From Ambrosia x helenae (taxonomy: Eukaryota; Streptophyta; Magnoliopsida; Asterales; Asteraceae), in the NCBI GenBank assembly GCA_030844895.1, contig CM061233.1:60413468-60477467 (forward strand): a DNA stretch of 64,000 nt, in the 5' to 3' direction. Shown here piece after piece: positions 55,142 to 64,000 of this stretch (position 1 is the stretch's first letter; the number at the start of each line of letters is the position of its first letter). Both the position numbers and the translations under genes were made by a program. The notes beneath the pieces are model-generated. The model saw only the letters and a list, made by a program, of their open reading frames with translations. It made no database searches and had not been told where the DNA came from.

Positions 55142-56850
55142 GTCGCAAATCTCTACTAAAAATTGTTTCTTTAATAAAAGGGATTTTGTGTGTGTGCATA
55201 AATAACCATACCTAGTAAATTCCACAAATAGTAAAACGATTGTAAGGGTCTAGAAAGGGTGAAATGTATGCACACCTTACCCTACTCGTGTGGGTAGATG
55301 TATATATATGTAAAAATATTAAAATAAAAATAGAGAATCTTAATTAATACAATGTTTAATTGATTTTCTATATCTATTTTGTAAGGCGAACACCCAGCCA
55401 TCATGTATAGGATAACGTATAGATATATACATGACGTATAAATATCCCTAAATGCAAGAGAATGAATATGTCAGCCCTTGTCTAACAACTATCATATGTG
55501 TCCTATACACGACAAACGTTTTCCTTCAAAGCTTGGGCAGATTGGTAGTTATATGGTCATATACGTCGGGTACAGATCTATATGTGGTGTGTAGATATAT
55601 TTTCTAAAAGTTTAATAAGATCCTAATCTTATATGTAGTCCGGATGGCCTTGTTGTACGTACGAAGGTTCATCGTAAGTTAATAAATGTTATACCAGATT
55701 GCTTTATGGCACCCGTGACTTGTTAAAATATTCACCAAAAATATAGTTGTCATCCTAAAGCGACATCTTAAGGAAATTTGAGAGATTTATGTGGAACCGT
55801 TGGGTTTGGAATATCGTGAACAAATCTCCTACGACTTTGAAACTTAAGATGAAATTTTAGATTTATACATCACGTATAGGCTTATACGCGACATATAAAG
55901 GTACACAATACCTCGTTCTGTTTTAAAAAAAGGTGTAATTTATACACCATATATAGGCCTCTCTATACACGAAGTATAGATTGACTAAATGACATGGGTT
56001 GAGTTATTCTACAAAGGCTACAAAAAATGAGAATGGTGAGAAGGATACAAAAAACACAATAGATCATCAAATATGACACAATGAGCCACAAAATATAACA
56101 CAGTGCCAAAAAAATATAACACAATGCTGAAGAAAAAAGACACAATGAATTGAAAAAATGACACAACGATGAAAATAAGAAAAAGACACAATGGTACATA
56201 AATGACACAATGATATAATGCATATTCTAAAAACTACAAGCTAAAACCCCAAAAAAACGAAGACCTAAAAACTAACGACGTAGGGTTCGATAAGACGATT
56301 CCAATGCCGCTTGAATGAGTTCAATCAGAGTCCGTTTGATACCCTTCCTACCACTTCCTATTTTTCTTTCACTGTGTATTTGATCCTAACCCAAATGACA
56401 TATCTTGCAGAGGTTGACTAACATAAAAAATAACAAACCCTATACGCCACGTGTCCGTACACGCATATAGACATATACAACCTGTATATAGGGTGTCTAG
56501 ACAGGTGGTGGGGTGTTGTACCACCAATTTTTTTGAAGTTTTAAAGTTTAAACAATTGTTATTATATATATACACAATTGGTAAAATTTTGTGTGAGACG
56601 AGTTTACTGTAGCTAAACGTCGCTTTCCATTTCTATTTTTCTAGGCGGTTTGCCTTTCACTTTGGGCGGTTCTTCTTCTAGGCGCTTTATCCTATCCTTT
56701 CAAGGTGCTTGCTTTATTTTCTTGAAACAATAATTTAGTAATATAACTGCTTGCTTTATATCAATTTAGTTATATGCACGTGTGGTCTCTTTGCTTATTT
56801 TCTTTGTTACTAAATATCTTTGTATCTTGAAATAGCTAAACTATATACGG
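55142..56850. other. non-coding DNA with a degenerate GACACAATG repeat
   Basis: No gene recognised. Between about 56040 and 56215 the word GACACAATG or close variants occurs about eight times at irregular spacing. Confidence 0.5.
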
Positions 56851-56858
56851 GCTATGAT

Positions 56859-57063
56859 CAGTAGCGATGCTTGGTTTTTGAATTGGTAGGGGCTGGAGTA
56901 ATTTTTTTCCGATCAATAGTGGGCGGAATATTTAATCGGTGTGGGACGGACTTAACCCACACACAAATAACCTACGAAAATCACAAATTTCTACTAATGC
57001 GCAAAAATAAAAAAAAAAGTGGAAGCATGGGCACCCTCCGGCCACCAAGATGCTTCGCCCCTG
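56859..57063. mobile_element. hAT-type MITE, diverged
   Basis: 205 bp, CAGTAGCGATGCTTG...CTTCGCCCCTG, with 8-bp flanks GCTATGAT (56851-56858) and GTTATGAT (57064-57071), one mismatch. Ends resemble the MITE at 54619. Confidence 0.75.
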
Positions 57064-57071
57064 GTTATGAT

Positions 57072-57408
57072 GAATGGCAGAGCCTTGAATGGTGTGAACA
57101 CCATTTATGATGCATCGTAATGCGCTTTAAGTATGTTAACATTCCGCATGCAGTTGTGATATTCTTAGTACAATAATGGTATGTTCGCATGTCACGCATA
57201 TAACAAAGTCTTGAAAAAACCAAGTTGTCGCCGCAACGCGCGACACGTGTAAAATACTAGTTTTAAACAATTGTTATTTTTTTTTAAAAAGTGGCTCCAT
57301 AACATTAACCATCCTTTCATCTCCCAAGACAGTATGCACAAAATCTTGACCATTTCAAAACCCTAAATTCCTTTCTATTCTGAAATTGTAATCTATCCAC
57401 TTTCCCAG
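57072..57408 (+). promoter_or_regulatory. upstream region and probable 5' UTR exon of the B3 gene
   Basis: The 5' UTR exon ends at 57408 with TTTCCCAG|GTATATG. A 103-bp intron (57409-57511, with a (TA)n run and acceptor TTTGCAG) separates it from the coding exon. The transcription start and TATA box could not be fixed. Confidence 0.5.
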
Positions 57409-57462
57409 GTATATGATGATCGGTAGTTACATTCAATTGATTCTTTTCGGGTACAACTATTA

Positions 57463-57500
<38 letters not shown>

Positions 57501-57529
57501 TCTGTTTGCAGAGGAATCAGACAAAGATA

Positions 57530-59760
57530 ATGGAGACTCAGCAAATGGTTTTGCAAATCAAAGCTCCCAAGCCTAAGCGAAGGGTTACAATAGTGAGACC
57601 CTTTTAATCTTTCTTTTTAATTTTGTTGTTTTTCAGTCAGACATTTTGGTGAACACCTAACGTGCATTTAAACATTTTAGTTATTAAGTGTTTTAAGTTT
57701 GTATTTTTTTAAATAAATTATATGGGTTTTGTTAGGATGAGAATTGTGATCCTCAATCCAAATCTGCTGCTATTAATCGTGCCACTGAGGTTCAAGCAAG
57801 CCTTCCATTCGAGTTCCCGAGTTTTGTCAAGCCTATGCGTCCCTCACATGTTACTGGTTGCTTTTGTTTGGTAAGTTTATCAATTATTGTTTTATTATTA
57901 TAAACTTTTGATTTTGATTGTATAAGCAATGTTTTTTTTTTCAAACAAGATCAATGTTGCAAAAGGCGCTAGGCGGGCGGTGAGGTCCAGCCTAGAGACT
58001 AGTCGGGACTAGGCGAAATTAGGCAGAACTAGCTGTTTTGGTATTTTTATACGTATTATATATATATACACACACACACACAAATTCAGGTGTTTTTTTT
58101 AAAATATGTTAAGCTATATACACATAATACTTAGAAATACTTAAATATATACACATAATACTAAGAAATACTTAGAAATTAAAAAAAAAAATTAAAAATA
58201 CCACCGCCTAGGCCCGCCCGCCTAATGGCCAAAACGCCTAGTTCACCGACTAGGTCCTTATTCCTATATTTAGTCCCGCTTAGCGCCTAGGCCGACTTTT
58301 ACAACACTGAACAAGATACTTGCCATTGTCTCAAATTTTAATATTGCACATTTTCATTGATATACTTAGGTTAATAGAAATTAGAAAAGAATGACAGGTA
58401 GACGGGTAACAACAAGCTGTGCCGCCACCTCTTTGTGAATGGCAAAGCCAATCCTACTAAAAACATAACTTTGGTTTTTTGGCAACGAGATATTGCTGTG
58501 CATGACCCTCTGCATTTTGTCCAGGAACCTGACAACAATGTTTAACTTGTATTTGCGTTACTTCTATTTTATGGCAGGGGCTTCCCAGGAAATTCTGTGA
58601 TGCACATTTGCCGAAACAGGATGAAACAGTTGTGTTGGTGGATGAAGATGATCAAGAATTCAACACGAAGTATCTTTTTGACAAATGTGGATTGAGTGGT
58701 GGCTGGAGAGGGTTTTCGATTGGTCATAAATTGCGCGAGGGAGATGCTCTAGTTTTTCAACTGATTGACCGTTGCAAATTTAGGGTAATCATATGAGAGA
58801 CTAATATTGATTATAATGTTTGGTAGGGTAAACGAAGGAAAACATAAAGCTTTGATCTTTTGATTTTGTTGTTTGTAGGTCTACATTGTGAGGATACACG
58901 GTTTAAATGAAGTTGACGGATCACATGGCCTGGTACCTGTAGTTCCTTGTGGCATGAATTCGTGTAAGTCGCATACTTGCATCAGATCTAAATTGACATC
59001 TCTGCCATTTCATTATTCTGTATGCGTATTTACTTTACATTAAACTTGATCAGATCTACATCAAATCAAATCTGGCTCAGGGAATCTCGAGAGAGCTGAA
59101 GATATGGACATAGATTTACATCACGAAAGTGTTCAAGATAAAGCGTTGGTAGTGTTTGATCAATCAGGAGACGAGTATGCAGATTCAGATGTTTCTGAAG
59201 GACTCAGATTCTCACAATCTGTTCTGGAGTTTAAAGAAATCAAGGGTATCGATGATTTCAGTATTGTCGTGGATGATCTGGTTATAGATTCTGAAATACC
59301 TAAGCATTTTCGAATCAAATACTATGAATTGTGTCATAGTCAAAAGATGTACATTCATGAAAACCTCTTAAAAGGTCTGAATGTTAAACTAGCCGTTGGG
59401 ATCATTCTTGAAAGCGTTACAATCGCTGATGCGATCAGAGCTTGTAAAGTCAGCATTACTCGTGATGATCTTGACACATGGGATAAAACCCTCAAGGCGT
59501 TCGAAGATCTGGGTATGAAAGTTGGGTTTTTAAGGGCCCGAATCAGCAAGCTTGTCGGGCTTTTGTTTGAATCAACCGAGGTTTTGGAAGCAAAGAAGAA
59601 TGAACAAGTGAAAGCAGAAGACGAGATGAGAATTATTAATAAAAAGCTTTGTGGGGTTAGAGAAGTGATCAAGAATCTTGATGCTGAGATTGAATCTCTG
59701 AAGCTAAAAGGCAAGAATCTTCAACTTGTTTTTAATAAAGAGGCTACTGCACCTTGGTGA
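57530..59760 (+). CDS. B3 DNA-binding domain protein, five coding exons
   Basis: Coding exons: 57530-57592, 57736-57870, 58578-58784, 58879-58963 and 59054-59760, all with GT/AG borders and consistent phase, giving 398 residues. Residues 1-21 are basic (KAPKPKRR). The B3 domain spans about 49-142: FPSFVKPMRPSHVTGCFCLG, then LPRKFC..HLP and LSGGWRGFSIGHKLREGDAL, the signature of plant B3 transcription factors. Residues about 190-310 resemble the conserved C-terminal region of the Os01g0234100/At5g58280-type group; about 310-385 is a charged coiled coil, likely for dimerisation. It should act in the nucleus on promoter DNA; targets are unknown. The first ATG after the UTR intron is taken as start. 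Intron 2 (707 bp) carries a MITE and a LINE-like fragment. All exons are intact, so the gene looks functional. The family assignment is from memory of the motifs. Confidence 0.9.
57952..58309. mobile_element. hAT-type MITE in intron 2 of the B3 gene
   Basis: 358 bp, CAATGTTGCAAAAGGCGC...TTTTACAACACTG, with perfect 8-bp duplications AACAAGAT (57944-57951 and 58310-58317). The interior is rich in GCCTAGGCGGGC-type words. A second, truncated copy lies at 61103-61324. Confidence 0.9.
58385..58532 (-). repeat. LINE-like 3' end in intron 2 of the B3 gene
   Basis: On the minus strand this reads the last codons and stop of the same domain as 26030-26220 (GFAI.KE.AAQLV), about 150 bp, 5'-truncated. 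Confidence 0.6.
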
Positions 59761-60311
59761 CATAATCTTGTTTGAAAATGAGGTTTTCATGTAAAATGGT
59801 AATCAATTTTATTTTTTTGTGGGGAATATTTATTTTTGACTAAGCAGTGAGAGATTGAAGAGAACAAGATTGTGTTCTCATATTTTTTTTTCAAGATAGA
59901 TTCGAATTTCATTCCAACCATAAAGACGATTTACATAATGAAAGGCAGACGGGTAACAAGCTACGCCGTCACCCCTTTCTGAAAAACAGAAACCTTCCGC
60001 TCGGGGTTGGGGGTTGAAATATTGCTAAAAATAAGAAATATGTAAACACTTTACTATCTATTACAAAATAGTGTTAAGACATAAGTTAAAAACATCCATG
60101 GTGACTGCACATTAGTAACTCCAAGTGATCATATAACATACTATCTATTACAAAACGTTATATCCCCTTCTACCTGTACATTTCATGCAAAATCACCAAA
60201 CCGCGCATTTAACCTTACACGAACTTAACTCTGCGGCCAACTCCCAGTCATATATACATTATTATTATTATTATTAAACAAGGTCACAAACTCACCTTTA
60301 GATTCACTATC
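59761..60311. other. B3 gene 3' flank with a LINE-like 3' end
   Basis: 3' UTR of the B3 gene, then at about 59885-59995 a third minus-strand copy of the LINE-like 3' end. An ATT microsatellite lies at 60258-60275. The polyadenylation site is not clear. Confidence 0.55.
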
Positions 60312-60784
60312 TCATAATCTTGATCGTCTCATGCGTTTCAAAGATGACGACTGTTTACCTGCGGTGGCAAACGGCTTTCTATTTTCAAACTTAATATCCC
60401 AACCTTCAATGTTTTTAGGTACACACACATCAAACAGAACTTGACCAAGAACACTGTGTGGGTTCAGGGCCGGTGGGCTTGCTAAATGGACCGTTGTTTT
60501 TTGTTCATCTTGTAATGAACCCGATTCTTTAGTGGTTTGATACTCGGCTGAACTTGGTAAGAAAAAGTGGTCGTTTGGCCCGGTTGCTACTCTTCTCAGG
60601 CTTTGGTTTGAATCAACTGCTGCTTTTTGGAGGTCACATATTAATTCACATATTTTATCGTGCATGCCTTCCATGCCGTTTCTTTCCCCGAGTTTTTGAA
60701 GTTTTTGGTTAAATATTGAAACCGAGTGGTCAAGAAATTCGGTTACAGCTGCTCTGTATTGGATGGGGTTGTGCGTGTAGTGAC
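60312..60784 (-). CDS. last exon of an unidentified gene (partial)
   Basis: On the minus strand an acceptor TTTTGTCACAG at 60785 opens an exon with two bases of a split codon and 156 codons to a TGA at 60312. It reads HYTHNPIQYRAAVTEFLDHS..., then a probably helical stretch, a Ser-rich middle and a basic end SSSLKRMRRSRL. Codon use and an intact frame suggest a real host gene. I do not recognise the family. No upstream exon is visible to 64000, where TE sequence begins at 61.1 kb, so the gene may be cut off by insertions or have a very long intron. Its 3' end faces the B3 gene. Confidence 0.55.
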
Positions 60785-61102
60785 CTGTGACAAAACGGTA
60801 AATTTAGAATGGGAAACGCAGGTTGGGTTGACCCGTCAACCTTTTTTTTTCTTTTTTCTGTCTTTTTAAAGCTCATATATACATCAAAATTCCAAAATAT
60901 CTTATATATCCCTTTCAAAACACTAAAAAAATCAACCCGTCAATTCCAAAGTAGTTACCTATAGCACTCTGTTTCACTCGTTAAACGAACATGACGACAA
61001 CTACCATGAGTCATCACGCTTCTCATATCCGATGAAACAGATGGTCACTATAAGTAACCAATTTTATAAAAATTCATATCAGAAGGATATATTTGAAATT
61101 TC
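60785..61102. other. non-coding, probably intron of the gene at 60312-60784
   Basis: No other feature seen. Confidence 0.4.
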
Positions 61103-61242
61103 CAATGTTGCAAAAGGCACTAGGCGGGCGGTGAGGTCCAGCCTAGGGACTAGGCGAAAATTAGGCGGAATTAGGCGTTTTGGTATTTTATACGTAGTAT
61201 ATATATATATATATATACACACAAATTTAGGTTTATACGTAG

Positions 61243-61302
<60 letters not shown>

Positions 61303-61324
61303 AATTTAGGTTTTTTTGAAAATA
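61103..61324. mobile_element. left part of a hAT-type MITE, truncated
   Basis: Matches the first part of the MITE in the B3 intron (CAATGTTGCAAAAGGC... through the TA/CA repeats at 61199-61302). It is cut by the Helitron at 61325, and the rest is not found beyond the Helitron. Confidence 0.75.
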
Positions 61325-61967
61325 TCTATACATATAATAAACCAAAGCCATTTTAATGACATGTCACTTAAAGAGGGTATTCTCTTCATTGAGTGTGCCA
61401 TGTGTCATCCCATGTGGCAAGAGCTTTATTTTTTAAAAACAAAATTAGATTTTTATCTCTAATGTTTTTTCCCATAACTTTTGAACTTTTAAACGTTAAT
61501 ATCTTTTATATACGAGATTTTTTAAAGAAAAAAATTACACCAAATTAACGAGCGTTTTATTATCTTTCCAATGGGTACCATAGTGCTATATAAAAAAACG
61601 GAGAAAAAAAACGACTATTTTTTTGTGTGGTTTTGTTACTACAGGAAAAAAACACAAAGTGTTCAGGTTATTCATTAATCATGTATAGGCAAGTCATTAG
61701 TTATGTTCAAACCAGTAAATATGATTTTTATTTACAACATGTGTTAGCATTGGAGTTGTACATTGTTTTAGGTTAGGTTTTAATATTAGAGTTATACAGT
61801 GTTTAAGGTTATGCACTAACATTGAAGATACATTGTTAATTGTTTTAGGTTAAATGCTACCCGAAGCTTTTCTGCATGTAACTGTAAAACACATCAGTCT
61901 ATTTCACGTGTAAAATTGATATTTCAAATTAGATTTCTCAACCCAGGACGCTCCCGGGATATATTAG
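61325..61967 (+). mobile_element. non-autonomous Helitron, copy 2
   Basis: 643 bp, A|TCTATACATATAATAAA...ATATTAG|T, with an imperfect hairpin CCCAGGA-CGC-TCCCGGG 8 bases before the end. Matches copy 1 (22912-25850) on both sides of that copy's LTR fragment. No coding capacity. Confidence 0.8.
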
Positions 61968-62076
61968 TTTTAAAAAAAATTGTGGGTTTGGGTCGGGCCT
62001 GGGATTAGGTGATACCCGACCCAATTACCCTTTTTTTATATTAGAATATGATAACTTATGGTAGAGATTTGTTTAA

Positions 62077-62140
<64 letters not shown>

Positions 62141-62400
62141 TTCATTAATCATATATTGACAAGTCATTAATTATGTTGTCATATTAGATATTTTATTATG
62201 TCATATTAGATATTTCAACCCGGGACGCTCTCCAACAGGTAATTGCTATGTTTTTTTCTACCATATTCTGAAATAGCTCAAATCTTATTGTATGCAGTTA
62301 AAGATCTTTGACTGAATGTATTGATGCTAAACAATCTTTGTCCCCTTGAAGTGCTTGGGATCTTAATATTCTGTTTTAGGTGTTAATGTTGTCTTAGATT
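61968..62400. other. microsatellite and Helitron debris
   Basis: An AAT microsatellite at about 62080-62141 is followed by a fragment (62142-62240) resembling the 3' part of the Helitron family, including AACCCGGGACGCTC. No gene seen. Confidence 0.6.
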
Positions 62401-62432
62401 ACCATATTAGGTGTTCGGGGACGAGGGGTGCG

Positions 62433-63452
62433 AGGGGTGCGGGTAAAGGGAGACTGAGGGGGGGCTGTCTTAGATTAGCTTCTTGGAATGTAGGAACTCT
62501 AAATGGTAGGTTGTTGGAGGTAATAGATGTACTTAAAAAGCGTAGGATTCAATTAGCTTGCTTGCAAGAGACTAAGTGGAAGGGAAATAGCGGGACCGAG
62601 TGCAACGGGTTCAAATTGTTGTATTCGGGGTCAAATGGATCCAGGAATGGAGTGGGTTTTCTAGTGGATAAGGAATTGCATAAGAATGTGGTGGAGGTGG
62701 TAAGATACAATGATAGGATTATGGTATTGAAGCTAGTAGTAGGCGATGAGGTAGTCTCAGTGGTTTGCGCATATGCACCACAACTAGGGCTAGGAGACCA
62801 TGAGAGGAGGGATTTCTGGGACTGTCTTGATGTAGCAGTAAGGTCTATACCTAATGGGGAAAAAATTTGTATAGGGGGTGATTTTAATGGCCATATCGGT
62901 AAGGATAGTGATGGTTATCAAGCAGTCCATGGGGGTTTTGGTTTTGGCGATAGGAATGACCCCGGTAGGGACCTTCTAGATTTTGCAGTGGCCCATGACT
63001 TAGGTATTATAAACTCCTTCTTCCAGAAGAGAGATTCTCAGCTAATCACTTTTAGCAGCGGGGGACGACAGACACAAATTGACTTTCTCCTGATGAGGAG
63101 AGTTGACCGCCTACGGTGGAGGGACTGCAAGGCCATACCAGGGGAGACAGCAGTGACTCAACATCGTCTATTACTAGCCGATATTGCCATGAGTGAAAAG
63201 CCGACTGGCGGGGAAAGGAAGATGAGACCTGCTATCCGTTGGAGAAGTTTGAAGGGGGACAAGATCCCAGTGTTCAAAGAAAGGGTCTTTTCGATGATAG
63301 CGTCTCCAATGGATGCAGACCCAAATAGAATGTGGGAGGATATGGCGGCCAACATTACTCATGTGGCGAAGGAGACCCTTGGATCTCAACAGGTAAGGGT
63401 AGTGGACATAAGGAGGCATGGTGGTGGAGTGAAGACGTTCAAAACAAAATAA
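62433..63452 (+). CDS. LINE endonuclease (APE/EEP type)
   Basis: The frame is open from about 62433 with no clear ATG before the domain. Catalytic motifs are all present: RLASWNVGTLNGR (Asn), CLQETKWKG (Glu), VCAYAP, GGDFNGHIG (Asp, Asn), TQIDFLLMRR (Asp) and TQHRLLLADI (His). This domain nicks target DNA to prime reverse transcription. Near 63410-63425 the coding signal moves forward one frame, so the stop at 63450-63452 is a product of a frameshift. Plant copies are often annotated as craniofacial development protein 2-like. Confidence 0.88.
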   Translation, partial: RGAGKGRLRGGCLRLASWNVGTLNGRLLEVIDVLKKRRIQLACLQETKWKGNSGTECNGFKLLYSGSNGSRNGVGFLVDKELHKNVVEVVRYNDRIMVLKLVVGDEVVSVVCAYAPQLGLGDHERRDFWDCLDVAVRSIPNGEKICIGGDFNGHIGKDSDGYQAVHGGFGFGDRNDPGRDLLDFAVAHDLGIINSFFQKRDSQLITFSSGGRQTQIDFLLMRRVDRLRWRDCKAIPGETAVTQHRLLLADIAMSEKPTGGERKMRPAIRWRSLKGDKIPVFKERVFSMIASPMDADPNRMWEDMAANITHVAKETLGSQQVRVVDIRRHGGGVKTFKTK

Positions 63453-64000
63453 GGGACAAGCAAGCAAGTTTTAGAGATCTGCGGAGGTGCACAGATGAGG
63501 AGGAGCGTGACAGATTGAGGGAGATATACAAAAACGCCAAGAGGGAGGCGAAAAGAGCAGTGGCAGAGGCTAAGGACACAGCTTATAGGCGGATGTATGA
63601 ACGCTTGGAAACAAAGGAGGGGGAGCACGATATGTTCAAGATTGCAAAGGCCAGAGCCCGTAGGAGACAAGATCTAGGAGCCGTGAAATTTATAAAGGGA
63701 GGGGATGGGCAAGTTTTAGTGAAGGATCAGGAGATTAAGTTGAGATGGCAAACCTATTTCCATGAGCTCTTCAACAGTGGGAGGACGTACCAACAAGAAA
63801 ACAGTAGCAGCATTACTCAAGAGCGCCACCGGGAAAACTGCTACTGTCGGCGTATAACTCTCAGTGAGGTAAGCTTAGCACTTAGGAAGATGGGAAGGGG
63901 TAAGGCAGTTGGCCCAGACAACATCCCAATTGAAGCGTGGAAGTGTTTAGGAGAGGAAGGAGTCCAATGGCTAACTAATTTCTTCAATAGTATATTCAAG
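63415..64000 (+). pseudogene. LINE linker and reverse transcriptase start, shifted frame
   Basis: Continues the endonuclease protein in the next frame: WWWSEDVQNKIRDKQ, a long charged helix, then GRGKAVGPDNIPIEAWKCLG, the opening of the RT domain. It is open to the window end, so only the frameshift is a visible defect. Confidence 0.8.

Larger units (their letters stand above)
62400..64000 (+). mobile_element. RTE-type LINE, 5' part, runs off the window
   Basis: G-rich leader (62415-62465), an endonuclease domain, a linker and the start of a reverse transcriptase, all on the plus strand, truncated by the window edge. The start of the element is not defined. Confidence 0.8.

Noticed and set aside
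61032..61351. ORFs on both strands across TA/CA repeats
   Set aside because: Low-complexity Tyr/Ile and Thr/His runs from the simple repeat.

Overview
This is plant nuclear DNA, almost certainly from a dicot. The composite family is my best guess, because the long LTRs starting TGTGACA and ending GTGTTACA and the Sirevirus types match what I recall from Asteraceae; no marker in the window fixes the species. About four fifths of the window is transposable elements, many with exact ends and target-site duplications (TSDs) readable from the sequence. Only one complete host gene is visible: a five-exon B3-domain gene at 57.5-59.8 kb. A terminal exon of a second, unidentified gene lies opposite it at 60.3-60.8 kb.

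Layout. 0.55-11.9 kb: a young Sirevirus-type Ty1/copia element on the minus strand (LTRs with 5 substitutions and one 22-bp indel; TSD AATAA inside an AAT microsatellite), with gag, an 1102-residue pol and a long env-position 3' ORF region. 12.9-21.6 kb: a second copia element on the plus strand that has lost most of pol; its gag is split inside a zinc knuckle by a 3,057-bp solo LTR (TSD ATATT). 22.9-25.9 kb: a non-autonomous Helitron carrying a truncated gypsy LTR. 26.0-26.8 kb: remnant of a LINE-like family. 28.4-52.1 kb: a 5'-truncated Tat-lineage Ty3/gypsy element on the minus strand with an antisense extra ORF (29.3-31.5 kb) and a decayed pol (49.5-52.1 kb). Nested in it is element A (32,074-49,277; TSD CCTAT; no coding capacity), and nested in A's 3' LTR is a partly deleted gag-only array B (about 40.37-49.0 kb). 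53-57 kb: five MITEs with identifiable TSDs, in two side-by-side pairs and one single. 57.3-59.8 kb: the B3 gene, whose second intron holds a hAT-type MITE and a LINE-like 3' end. 61.1-62.2 kb: MITE and Helitron debris. 62.4 kb to the window end: an RTE-type LINE running off the edge.

The most interesting material is non-coding. The leader of coding-less element A has four hairpins with different stems that are nonetheless paired, and an invariant 19-nt loop. Elements A and B share a stem-loop just after the primer-binding site and a roughly 200-bp non-coding module near the 3' end. The gypsy LTRs carry tRNA-like A-box/B-box cassettes, a conserved candidate intron and GTGAC/GTCAC palindromes at both ends. 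Each copia element is saturated with its own short motif (AACTRCTG in the first, GGTCGAA in the second) in LTR, leader and linker sequence. Together these look like the cis-acting kit of elements mobilised in trans.
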